Positions 1 to 7,002 of a stretch of DNA of 18,690 nucleotides are shown piece after piece. Source of the stretch: Mariprofundus sp. (GTDB lineage: Bacteria; Pseudomonadota; Zetaproteobacteria; Mariprofundales; Mariprofundaceae); contig WFUI01000260.1 in assembly GCA_015485035.1 (NCBI GenBank), positions 1 through 18,690 of the forward strand. Direction: 5' to 3'. Numbering within the stretch: the stretch's first letter is position 1; each line of letters begins with the position of its first letter. The notes beneath the pieces were generated by a model. The model was not told the origin of the DNA and did not search any database. It worked only from the letters and a program-made list of their open reading frames with translations. A program made the translations under genes and the position numbers.

Positions 1-365
1 AGATCAGCCCCGCGCCTGGATTGCGCACCTCCACCGAAACCGAACATATCTCCGAACACATCACCGAACATATCTCCGAAATCACGGAACGCATGCGAAT
101 CCTGAGCACCGCCACGGTTCCAGAAATCCTGCATCTGTTCATCGACGCCAGCATGGCCGTACTGATCATAACGCGAGCGTTTAGTTTCATCGGTCAGCAC
201 TTCATAGGCTTCGGTGACCTCACGAAAATTCTCAGCCGCTGCCGTATCATCCGGGTTACGATCCGGATGATATTTCATGGCCAGTTTGCGGTAAGCCCGT
301 TTGATGGTGTTTTCATCGGCATCTTTGGCCACGCCCAGCACTTCATAATAATCGCGTTTGGACAC
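1..365 (-). CDS. dnaJ: DnaJ co-chaperone, N-terminal part (cut by window edge)
   Basis: This is the J-domain co-chaperone that stimulates DnaK ATP hydrolysis and delivers unfolded clients in the cytoplasm. The 121 visible residues begin [12 protein letters not shown] and contain the J-domain with the invariant HPD triad at residues 33-35. A Gly/Phe-rich linker follows, in which the tetrapeptide FGD(M/V) is repeated. The zinc-finger and C-terminal domains lie outside the window. I chose the GTG start at 363-365: it gives the canonical N-terminus and has an AGGGAG ribosome site five bases upstream. A second in-frame GTG two codons earlier overlaps that site. The gene lies 80 bp downstream of dnaK on the same strand, so co-transcription is likely. 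Confidence 0.95.
   Translation of the reverse strand, partial: MSKRDYYEVLGVAKDADENTIKRAYRKLAMKYHPDRNPDDTAAAENFREVTEAYEVLTDETKRSRYDQYGHAGVDEQMQDFWNRGGAQDSHAFRDFGDMFGDVFGDMFGFGGGAQSRRGAD
39..83. repeat. 12-bp tandem repeat inside dnaJ
   Basis: Units of about 12 bp (accgaacatatc, tccgaacacatc, accgaacatatc, then a partial tccgaaatc) follow one another. On the minus strand they encode FGD(M/V) tetrapeptides in the Gly/Phe linker of DnaJ. Both the DNA and the peptide are repeated, as expected for a recent slippage expansion in a flexible linker. Confidence 0.7.
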
Positions 366-370
366 TGTCA

Positions 371-376
371 CTCCCT
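371..376 (-). promoter_or_regulatory. Ribosome binding site of dnaJ
   Basis: AGGGAG on the minus strand ends five bases before the GTG at 363-365. It favours that GTG over the in-frame GTG at 369-371, which overlaps the site. Confidence 0.6.
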
Positions 377-445
377 GTCTGTTAAAATGTGAAAAGGAGC
401 GGCAGACCCTAAGCCCCCCGCCCCTTACACATTACGGCTTATGCC

Positions 446-2380
446 TTATTTTTTGTTGTTTTCATCCACCACTTCGGCATCGACGATTTCAGCATCTTTT
501 ACCGTGCTGCTATCGGCAGCACCTGCTGTGCCGGACGTATCCGCCGCACCACCTTCAGCCTGTGCCTGTTCCTGCTGCATCTGCTGGTAAATTACTTCGC
601 CCAGCTTCTGTGATTTTTCAGCCAGCTTCGTCTCGGCTGCAGCTATCGTTTCGGCATCACCGCCTTCAATGGCTTTTTTCAGTTCTTCCAGCGCTTCTTC
701 TATGCCTTTGCGGGTATCTTCATCCACTTTATCGCCATGCTCTTTCAGCGATTTTTCAGTGGAGTAGACCAGCGCATCAGCACGGTTCTTCGCTTCAATC
801 TGCTCTTTGAGCTTCTTGTCGGCATCTGCATTAGCTTCTGCATCTTTCTTCATGCGCTCAATCTCTTCCTCGCTCAGACCGGAGCCTGACTCGATGCGAA
901 TCGATGTCTCCTTGCCGGTACCCTTGTCCTTGGCATGCACATGGAGAATGCCGTTGGCATCGATATCAAACGTGACTTCAATCTGCGGCATGCCGCGAGG
1001 GGCCGGAGCAATACCTTCCAGATTGAACAGGCCAAGCTGTTTGTTAGCAGAGAACAGCTCACGCTCACCCTGTGCCACCTTGATGGTCACAGCAGTCTGA
1101 TTATCAGCCGCTGTGGTATACGTCTGACTCTTCTTGGTCGGAATGGTGGTGTTCTTTTCAATAATCTTGTTAAACAAACCACCCTCGACTTCAATACCGA
1201 GACTCAGAGGCGTCACATCCAGCAGCAGTACATCGGTGACATCACCGGTCAACACTGCACCCTGAATAGCAGCACCAATGGCAACCACTTCATCCGGATT
1301 TACGCCCTTATGTGGCTCGGTACCGAAGAACTCCTGCACCTTCTGCTGCACCAGCGGCATACGGGTTTGCCCACCGACCAGCACCACCTCATGGATATCA
1401 GATGCTTTCACACCGGCATCTTTCAGCGCCTGGGTGCATGGCTTCAGTGTGCTATCCACCAGGTCACCCACCAGACTCTCGAACTTGGCGCGCGTCAACT
1501 TGATCAGTAAATGTTTCGGGCCGCTTGCATCTGCTGTGATGAACGGCAGATTTACTTCGGTCTGCTGGCTGGATGAAAGCTCGATCTTGGCTTTTTCCGC
1601 AGCTTCTTTCAAACGCTGCAAAGCCAGTTTGTCAGCCATCAGATCAACACCGTGCTCTTTCTTGAATTCCTCAGCCAGATATTTGATCAGCACCTGATCA
1701 AAATCTTCACCGCCGAGAAAGGTATCGCCGTTAGTAGCTTTCACTTCGAACACGCCATCACCAATTTCCAGAATAGAGATATCAAACGTACCTCCACCCA
1801 GATCATATACGGCAATCAGGTGATTCTCTTCGGTTTTATCCAGTCCGTAAGCCAAAGCTGCCGCAGTCGGCTCGTTAACAATACGCAGTACATTCAGACC
1901 GGCAATCGCACCGGCATCCTTGGTAGCCTGACGCTGGGAATCATTGAAATAGGCAGGTACGGTAATCACCGCATCCTTGACTTCTTCACCCAGGTAATCT
2001 TCGGCTGTTTTCTTCATCTTCTGCAAGGTAATGGCAGAGACCTCCTGCGGGCTCATCTTTTTGCCATTAGCTTCTACCCAGGCATCACCATTATCGGCAG
2101 CCACAATCGGGTAAGAAACCAGTTCATGATGATGTTTGGTTTCAGCCGAATCGAACTTGCGTCCGATCAGACGTTTTACCGCATAAAATGTATTGTCCGG
2201 ATTGGTCACCATCTGACGCTTCGCCGGCGCACCGACAAGGCGCTCATCATTGACAAATGCCACAATCGACGGTGTAGTATTATCACCTTCCGCATTGGCA
2301 ATTACTTTTGCCTTATCGCCTTCCATCACGGCCACGCACGAGTTAGTGGTGCCGAGGTCAATTCCTATTACTTTAGCCAT
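446..2380 (-). CDS. dnaK: Molecular chaperone DnaK (Hsp70)
   Basis: Cytoplasmic Hsp70 ATPase that binds hydrophobic client segments with DnaJ and GrpE. The 644-residue protein is full length for bacterial DnaK. It starts [18 protein letters not shown] (phosphate loop 1). [25 protein letters not shown] and the adenosine motif VGGQTRMP are intact in the nucleotide-binding domain (about 1-385). The substrate-binding domain and helical lid follow, and the tail is acidic and degenerate ([11 protein letters not shown]), as usual. An AGGAG site stands eight bases before the ATG. The gene is separated from grpE by 147 bp holding a sigma-32-like promoter, so it can be transcribed on its own as well as from upstream. 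No truncation or frameshift is seen. Confidence 0.98.
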   Translation of the reverse strand: MAKVIGIDLGTTNSCVAVMEGDKAKVIANAEGDNTTPSIVAFVNDERLVGAPAKRQMVTNPDNTFYAVKRLIGRKFDSAETKHHHELVSYPIVAADNGDAWVEANGKKMSPQEVSAITLQKMKKTAEDYLGEEVKDAVITVPAYFNDSQRQATKDAGAIAGLNVLRIVNEPTAAALAYGLDKTEENHLIAVYDLGGGTFDISILEIGDGVFEVKATNGDTFLGGEDFDQVLIKYLAEEFKKEHGVDLMADKLALQRLKEAAEKAKIELSSSQQTEVNLPFITADASGPKHLLIKLTRAKFESLVGDLVDSTLKPCTQALKDAGVKASDIHEVVLVGGQTRMPLVQQKVQEFFGTEPHKGVNPDEVVAIGAAIQGAVLTGDVTDVLLLDVTPLSLGIEVEGGLFNKIIEKNTTIPTKKSQTYTTAADNQTAVTIKVAQGERELFSANKQLGLFNLEGIAPAPRGMPQIEVTFDIDANGILHVHAKDKGTGKETSIRIESGSGLSEEEIERMKKDAEANADADKKLKEQIEAKNRADALVYSTEKSLKEHGDKVDEDTRKGIEEALEELKKAIEGGDAETIAAAETKLAEKSQKLGEVIYQQMQQEQAQAEGGAADTSGTAGAADSSTVKDAEIVDAEVVDENNKK

Positions 2381-2426
2381 TTGTATTTCTCCTGATCATG
2401 CAGTTATGTTACGTTAAAAACCTGTC

Positions 2427-2453
2427 TGTGAACTCTTTTATGGGGAGCGCTCA
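2427..2453. promoter_or_regulatory. CIRCE-like HrcA operator (degenerate)
   Basis: On the plus strand TGTGAACTC (2427-2435), nine bases, then GAGCGCTCA (2445-2453). The CIRCE consensus is TTAGCACTC-N9-GAGTGCTAA; the halves match at 6/9 and 7/9 positions with the exact nine-base spacer. It overlaps the -10 box of the sigma-32-like promoter, where a repressor would block initiation. The hrcA gene is present 0.6 kb upstream. The match is imperfect and could be partly chance, because GAGCGCTC is itself a palindrome. Confidence 0.4.
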
Positions 2454-2466
2454 CACCAATTTCAAC
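2437..2466 (-). promoter_or_regulatory. Sigma-32-type heat-shock promoter of dnaK
   Basis: On the minus strand GTTGAAA (2460-2466) is followed after exactly 14 bases by CCCCATAAA (2437-2445). The known RpoH consensus is CTTGAAA and CCCCATnTA with a 13-15 base spacer, so both boxes and the spacing fit closely. Transcription would start near 2430, giving a leader of roughly 50 bases before dnaK. It lies between grpE and dnaK rather than before hrcA. Confidence 0.7.
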
Positions 2467-2527
2467 CCCTCAGTCTATTTTTCCGATAGTAATAATTTAA
2501 ACTGTGGCAAGATGGTTTTAACTGTGA

Positions 2528-3097
2528 TTATTTAGCTGGGCCGCTGGAAACCAGTACCTTGGCCGGGCGAATCAGACGGCCATGCAGGGTATAACCGGCC
2601 ACATGCTGGGCAATCACCGTGCCTTCGGGTTCATCACTCGGCATCTGGGTCAGCGCTTCATGTAAATGCGGATCAAAAGTCTTGCCCACAGCATCAATAC
2701 GCTCGACCTCAAAATTCTTCATCATCTCGTGCCAGCTGTTGAGTGTGAGTTGCACACCCTCGCGAACAGCCGCCTCATTACCCTCTTCCGCTTCCAGCGC
2801 ACGCTCCAGATTATCCACCACATCCAGCAATGCCGTAGCAAATTTCTCAACCCCGAACTTGTGTGCCTCGGCCACTTCGCGCTGCGTACGTTTGCGCAGA
2901 TTTTCCATCTCCGCATGCAGACGTAATAACTTGTCTTTCAATTCTGCGATTTCAGCCTCTGCCGCTTCCAGAGGATCTGGCTCTGTCCCTGCTTCATCAC
3001 CATTCTCATCCAGTACAATGGCATCTTCAGTCTTATCCAATGCATCCGCCGCTTTAGCCCGGACTTCATCGTCTTTTTTCTTCTTCTTGCCCATCAC
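2528..3097 (-). CDS. grpE: Nucleotide exchange factor GrpE
   Basis: GrpE promotes ADP release from DnaK and acts as a thermosensor. The 189-residue protein has a charged, disordered N-terminus (GKKKKKDDE), a long coiled-coil region (about 45-95) and the C-terminal beta domain containing the family signature (FDPHLHEALTQ through VAGYTLHGRLIRPAKVLV). The hrcA stop (TGA, 3094-3096) overlaps the start region, so translation is probably coupled. Two starts are possible. GTG at 3095-3097 is nine bases from an AGGAGG site that lies inside the hrcA end. ATG at 3092-3094 is twelve bases away. I give the longer form; they differ by one residue. Confidence 0.96.
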   Translation of the reverse strand: MMGKKKKKDDEVRAKAADALDKTEDAIVLDENGDEAGTEPDPLEAAEAEIAELKDKLLRLHAEMENLRKRTQREVAEAHKFGVEKFATALLDVVDNLERALEAEEGNEAAVREGVQLTLNSWHEMMKNFEVERIDAVGKTFDPHLHEALTQMPSDEPEGTVIAQHVAGYTLHGRLIRPAKVLVSSGPAK

Positions 3098-4134
3098 TCC
3101 ACTTTTCCTCCTAACATTCTACTGACCCATCTGGCTGTACAGTCCACAATTGGCATCACGCGCTCATAATGCATGCGACGTGGCCCTATGACGCCGAGTG
3201 TGCCAACCACACTGGCTGATCCTTCATAACGTGACAGCACCACAGATACCTGCTCCATATGCACCAGCGCATGCTCGCTACCGATGAACACTTTCACACC
3301 ACTTCCCCCGGACTCTACCTGTGCAACCAGGTGCAGCAATTGCTCACGCTCTTCAATGGCTGACATCAGTGAACGAATGGTGTCGAGCACAGTAAATTCC
3401 GGCATCTCCAGCAGTTGCCGCTGACCACTGACAAACATATCGGCTTGCCCTTCTATAGGGGCATCAGCCCATTGTTTCAAGTCCTGCAACAGATGACGGA
3501 TTTTCAGACGATCCGAGTCCATCGCCTGCTGTAATCGTTGCCGTACCTGTTCAAGATTGCAGCCGCCAAGCAGTTCATTGAGTTTGGCTGAAACACTGCG
3601 CAGTTGTTCCTCATCCATTGGTTCATGATCCATATGTCCGGGCCTGGCAATCAGCCTGTTCTGAACCTCGCCGGAATCGCTTACGATCACAGCCAGCACC
3701 TTTTCGGATGATACCGGCACCAGTTCAATACGATTAATCCTGTGTACCTTCTGCTCATGCACCCAGACCATACCGGCGAAATGCGTCAAACTAGCCAGCT
3801 CATCGGTAGCGCATTGCAAAATATTGTTGCGTTCTGAAGCCTGGGACAAGTGCCCAGCCACAGACCGTTCCAGCTGCTTATTCATACCCTGATCAACCGT
3901 CATAAGCGTATCGACAAAATAACGTAAACCGGTATCGGTAGGTACACGTCCGGCCGATGTATGCGGGGCTGCCAAGAAACCCTGGCGCTCCAGATCAGCC
4001 ATTACGCTACGTATGGATGCCGGACTCAGTCCCAGCCCCCCCTGTTCGGACAGGCTGCGTGAACCGACAGGTTGGCCTGTATCAAGGTAAGCCCGCACAA
4101 CTTCAGCAAGGATATGTTCATGCCGTTCTATCAT
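3094..4134 (-). CDS. hrcA: Heat-inducible transcription repressor HrcA
   Basis: HrcA binds CIRCE operators and represses chaperone genes; in the described systems its activity depends on GroEL. The 346-residue protein has the N-terminal winged helix (about 1-75, with VGSRSLSEQ and LSPASIRSVMADLERQGFL), followed by the signature PHTSAGRVPTDTGLRYFVD. The C-terminal GAF-like region ends with the family pattern GVIGPRRMHYERVMPIVD. The start fits the usual HrcA N-terminus, but I see no Shine-Dalgarno sequence before the ATG. The gene is first in the heat-shock cluster and overlaps grpE. No good CIRCE or sigma-32 box is visible directly upstream of it; the only CIRCE-like site is before dnaK. Confidence 0.96.
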   Translation of the reverse strand: MIERHEHILAEVVRAYLDTGQPVGSRSLSEQGGLGLSPASIRSVMADLERQGFLAAPHTSAGRVPTDTGLRYFVDTLMTVDQGMNKQLERSVAGHLSQASERNNILQCATDELASLTHFAGMVWVHEQKVHRINRIELVPVSSEKVLAVIVSDSGEVQNRLIARPGHMDHEPMDEEQLRSVSAKLNELLGGCNLEQVRQRLQQAMDSDRLKIRHLLQDLKQWADAPIEGQADMFVSGQRQLLEMPEFTVLDTIRSLMSAIEEREQLLHLVAQVESGGSGVKVFIGSEHALVHMEQVSVVLSRYEGSASVVGTLGVIGPRRMHYERVMPIVDCTARWVSRMLGGKVE

Positions 4135-4241
4135 AATAATGTGAATATCACTGGATTCATAAAGGCATGGAACACTAGCGTTGTGATCGACAGTGACAAC
4201 GTCGTGGTGTACTCAAATCAGAAGCAGACTACACTCACGCC

Positions 4242-4706
4242 ATGATCATCATCTCCATATCCGGGCAAATGCTCTATCACCGCCGTAAAACAGGTGTCTG
4301 CCATACCTACCCTGTTTCCACCGCCAGCAACGGTGCTGGAAACCTGCAAGGCAGCTTTCAGACACCACTGGGCAAACACCGTATTGCCGAAAAGATCGGC
4401 TATGGCATGCCGCTTCTGACAGCATTCAATGCCCGCGAACCATTCTGCATTTACAACCCGGAAACATCCGACCCGGATCGGGACTGGATTCTCACCCGAA
4501 TTTTATGGCTGGAGGGATGTGAAACCGGCAAGAACCGCCGTGGCCCGATCGACACGCATGCACGCTACATTTACATCCATGGTACCCACGAAGAAGATAA
4601 AATCGGTACTCCCGCTTCTCACGGCTGCATCCGCATGAGAAATGAAGACATACTGGAATTATTTGCAAACGTTGTTGTCGGAGAACGCGTTTGTATTATC
4701 GCATAA
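4242..4706 (+). CDS. YkuD-domain L,D-transpeptidase family protein, no signal peptide
   Basis: YkuD enzymes make or edit L,D-cross-links in peptidoglycan using a catalytic cysteine. The 154-residue protein is essentially the bare catalytic domain. His113 in YIHGT, and Ser126-His127-Gly128-Cys129 followed by IRM and Asn134, form the active-site signature (HGT with SHGCIRM.N). Glycine-rich TPLGKHRI near residues 41-48 matches the family's TP.G.F-type segment. The protein begins directly with the first beta-strand, with no signal peptide or membrane segment and no upstream in-frame start in the 107 bp before it. The enzyme should act in the periplasm, so how it would get there is unclear. No ribosome site is obvious. 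It is divergent from hrcA and alone in its transcription unit. Confidence 0.85.
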   Translation: MIIISISGQMLYHRRKTGVCHTYPVSTASNGAGNLQGSFQTPLGKHRIAEKIGYGMPLLTAFNAREPFCIYNPETSDPDRDWILTRILWLEGCETGKNRRGPIDTHARYIYIHGTHEEDKIGTPASHGCIRMRNEDILELFANVVVGERVCIIA

Positions 4707-4806
4707 AAAAACAGTCCAAATCGTTTTTCTGCAACTTCAACTGTATTCAATTTTATGTTTTTTTATTTTCCTCTGTGAAACCATGCCTGCCGCTGTGATG
4801 AAAAGC

Positions 4807-5583
4807 CTATTCGATTTTGTTGCTTGATTTCAGCCTGGCCAGAAACAGCCCCACTTCGTAGAGTAGTAGCATCGGAATACCAAGCAACACCTGCGAAATA
4901 ATATCCGGTGGCGTGAGAATCGCGGCAAATACAAACACCCAGACAATCACATAACGGCGTTGCTCAGCCAGCGTTGCCGGATCGACTATGTTCAGCCGCA
5001 CCAGCAACATAATGATAATGGGAATCTGGAAACTCATGCCGAAAGCAAACAACAGCTTCAATACCAGCGTTAAATACTCTTTCACAGCTGGCATCGCTTG
5101 AATGGTGTCAGTGGAAAAACTCAGGAAAAACTGAAATATAAGCGGGAAAACGACATAAAAAGCAAAAGCACCTCCGGCCAGAAGCAAGCCCAGACTGCCG
5201 AAAAAATAAGCCGCAAATACCTGTCGTTCATGCTGGTACAGCCCTGGTGCAATGAAAGCCCAGAATTGATACAGCGTCACCGGCGCAGTCGCAAAAAGGC
5301 TTAAAACCAGTGCGATTTTCAGATAGGTAAAAAAAACATCCGGAGCATTCAGAAATATCAGCGGCGTGTCCGGCGGCAGCGCAGCACGCAGCGGTTGAGA
5401 AATGAACTCGAACACCGGCTGTGAAAAATTCATCAATATCATCACACCAACAGCATAAATGACAATCGCGATAGTACCGCGGCGGCGCAGTTCGGACAGA
5501 TGCGCCAGCACGCTCATCCCCGAGCTGACAGCCTCCTGATCTTCATCGACCGAAGCCTTTTCCTGAGTCTCGCTCTGGTTCAC
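4807..5583 (-). CDS. tatC: Sec-independent translocase subunit TatC
   Basis: TatC is the polytopic inner-membrane receptor for twin-arginine signal peptides. The 258-residue protein has six predicted membrane segments. Its signatures are HLSELRRR at 28-35, FWAFIAPGLYQHE at about 107-119 (with the conserved Pro and Glu), and TPPDIISQ near the C-terminus. The first 25 residues form an acidic cytoplasmic extension. The GTG start (5581-5583) overlaps the tatB stop in a GTGA arrangement, with an AGGA site seven bases upstream, so translation is coupled to tatB. It is the last gene of the tatABC operon; no convincing terminator follows. Confidence 0.97.
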   Translation of the reverse strand: MNQSETQEKASVDEDQEAVSSGMSVLAHLSELRRRGTIAIVIYAVGVMILMNFSQPVFEFISQPLRAALPPDTPLIFLNAPDVFFTYLKIALVLSLFATAPVTLYQFWAFIAPGLYQHERQVFAAYFFGSLGLLLAGGAFAFYVVFPLIFQFFLSFSTDTIQAMPAVKEYLTLVLKLLFAFGMSFQIPIIIMLLVRLNIVDPATLAEQRRYVIVWVFVFAAILTPPDIISQVLLGIPMLLLYEVGLFLARLKSSNKIE

Positions 5584-5891
5584 TGATCATCCTGCTTTTT
5601 ATTGGTCTCCGGCGTCGATTCAGAGTCCATTTCAAGCGTTTGACCAAGTTTTTTCATGATCTCTTTATTATAGTCATCAATACCGCCGACACTGTCTTCC
5701 ACATCGTGCAGCGAGTTTTTCAACGGCGCGGTTTCCTCGTCAATCTGGCGGCGCACATCGGCTATCCATCCACGCCCCTTACGCACCACCCGGCCAATTT
5801 GTGCGAATAATTCAGGCATGCGATCCGGCCCCAACACCAGAAAAGCAACAATACCGACCAGCAATAATTCCAGAAATCCGATATCAGGCAT
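5580..5891 (-). CDS. tatB: Sec-independent translocase subunit TatB
   Basis: TatB forms the substrate-binding complex with TatC in the inner membrane. The 103-residue protein has one N-terminal membrane segment (about 5-21), the hinge with the TatB-type GPDRMPE, and a long amphipathic helix (FAQIGRVVRKGRGWIADVRRQIDEE) followed by an acidic, disordered tail. It is shorter than E. coli TatB, which is common. It lies 23 bp downstream of tatA and overlaps tatC by four bases. Confidence 0.95.
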   Translation of the reverse strand: MPDIGFLELLLVGIVAFLVLGPDRMPELFAQIGRVVRKGRGWIADVRRQIDEETAPLKNSLHDVEDSVGGIDDYNKEIMKKLGQTLEMDSESTPETNKKQDDQ

Positions 5892-5914
5892 GGTTTATCC
5901 CGGTTAAGGACTGT

Positions 5915-6124
5915 TTACTTCTTGTCTCCACCGCTATCGGCACCGGCTTCATCTCCGGCATTATTTGAAATGTCATTTTTCTTGTCATCATCGGAGATAT
6001 TACTGCGAAAGCTCTTGATCCCTTTGGCCAGCCCGGCCCCCACCTGCGGCAACCGCTTGGCACCAAACAACACGATCACAATTATCAGGATTAAAATCAG
6101 CTCAGTTGTTCCCAGTCCAAACAT
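5915..6124 (-). CDS. tatA: Sec-independent translocase pore subunit TatA
   Basis: TatA oligomers form the protein-conducting element of the Tat pathway. The 69-residue protein starts [21 protein letters not shown] (single membrane segment), then the conserved hinge [10 protein letters not shown] and amphipathic helix [12 protein letters not shown], and ends in an acidic tail. A GGAG site stands seven bases before the ATG. It is the first gene of tatABC and has its own candidate promoter at 6160-6187. Confidence 0.97.
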   Translation of the reverse strand: MFGLGTTELILILIIVIVLFGAKRLPQVGAGLAKGIKSFRSNISDDDKKNDISNNAGDEAGADSGGDKK

Positions 6125-6159
6125 GGCAATGCTCCGTTACTTAAAGAATAAAAGTATGC

Positions 6160-6187
6160 AGTATAAGTGATTGCCGACATTACGCAA
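6160..6187 (-). promoter_or_regulatory. Candidate sigma-70 promoter of tatABC
   Basis: On the minus strand TTGCGT (6182-6187), a 16-base spacer and TATACT (6160-6165) precede tatA, giving a leader of about 30 bases. The -10 box is strong and the -35 box is half-matching. Confidence 0.5.
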
Positions 6188-6207
6188 TTTAACAGCCCCG
6201 GCAAGCC

Positions 6208-6975
6208 TCAACCCTGTTCTGCTGCTATTTTGCGCAGGCAGGGAACATCAAGACCCGCCTCATCGGCAATAGATATTGCGCGTGCAAGGCGTGCCGGAGC
6301 AGAGCGCCCCATACATCCATGTTCGGGATCGCCATCAAATGCCCGCAACATGCCTTCAACAAGGGCAGTCCGATCTAAGTCTTCACCGGTCAAATATTCC
6401 TGAATATCGAGCACATCACCGGCCACATGACAGGCCAGGTCATGATGATTCTTCCACAGCCCCCTGACATTACCTCCTGCTTCCAGGCCGGCAATATTGG
6501 TGGTCAGAATATAAAGGTTTTTCGTTACCAGCTCGAATAAAAGGTCCTGTTCGCTTTCCAGCACAACCACCGGAATATCCAGTGAGCCGAGTGCTTCTTT
6601 CAATAAACCGGCAAATCGCCCGTATGCAGGAGATTCAATGACTACTTTGGAATCCATACCTTTCTTTTTCTCGAACCAGACGGAAATCACGGTCGGTTTT
6701 TCCAGACCGTGTTGCTGCCAGTCGCGTGGCAACAGTTCATTCTGCAACAGCACCAGTCTGTCACGCCACACATCCGGCAACTGTGCCAATGTGGCATGCA
6801 GATCCTTTTCAGCGACGGCCACCACGACCAGTTCCGGCTCCGCCACATCGGCTGCGACCACAGCCATATCCATATCCCGTGTCACCGGCACTACCGGATA
6901 CCCGATCCGTAGAAACCCTCGCGCAAACACCGAACCAATTTCACCGATTCCGATTACCACTACAGGTTTATTCAT
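6208..6975 (-). CDS. Rossmann-fold NAD(P)-binding protein, distantly ketopantoate-reductase-like
   Basis: I do not recognise a specific function. The 255-residue protein opens with a dinucleotide-binding beta-alpha-beta unit: VVVIGIGEIGSVFARGF, with GxGxxG at residues 9-14. There is an Asn at 79 after a hydrophobic strand (LVLLQNELL). The helical second half contains K152 and N160 in TKNLYILTTN, which keeps two of the three residues of the K-x3-N-x3-N pattern of ketopantoate reductases; the middle position is Ile. The general architecture therefore fits the 6-phosphogluconate/ketopantoate reductase superfamily. An AAAGGAG site stands six bases before the ATG. It follows ettA by 27 bp on the same strand and probably shares its transcript. 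No pantothenate gene is nearby, so a panE call is not justified. Confidence 0.8.
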   Translation of the reverse strand: MNKPVVVIGIGEIGSVFARGFLRIGYPVVPVTRDMDMAVVAADVAEPELVVVAVAEKDLHATLAQLPDVWRDRLVLLQNELLPRDWQQHGLEKPTVISVWFEKKKGMDSKVVIESPAYGRFAGLLKEALGSLDIPVVVLESEQDLLFELVTKNLYILTTNIAGLEAGGNVRGLWKNHHDLACHVAGDVLDIQEYLTGEDLDRTALVEGMLRAFDGDPEHGCMGRSAPARLARAISIADEAGLDVPCLRKIAAEQG

Positions 6976-7002
6976 ATTGAACTCCTTTGCGCCTCAATGA
7001 AG

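Noticed and set aside
410..441. TAAGCC/GGCTTA inverted repeat between dnaK and dnaJ
   Set aside because: Only six base pairs with a 20-base loop and no T-tract; too weak to call a terminator or attenuator.
935..1697. Long plus-strand open frames inside dnaK
   Set aside because: They are antisense shadows of the dnaK coding sequence with no start signals or recognisable domains.
4183..4200. Short GTTGT/ACAAC inverted repeat in the hrcA upstream region as an operator
   Set aside because: Five-base arms with no inner symmetry and no match to CIRCE.
4706..4755. Possible minus-strand terminator after tatC (ACAGT/ACTGT followed by a T-run)
   Set aside because: Five base pairs with a loop of about 24 bases; the A/T-rich run alone does not support an intrinsic terminator.
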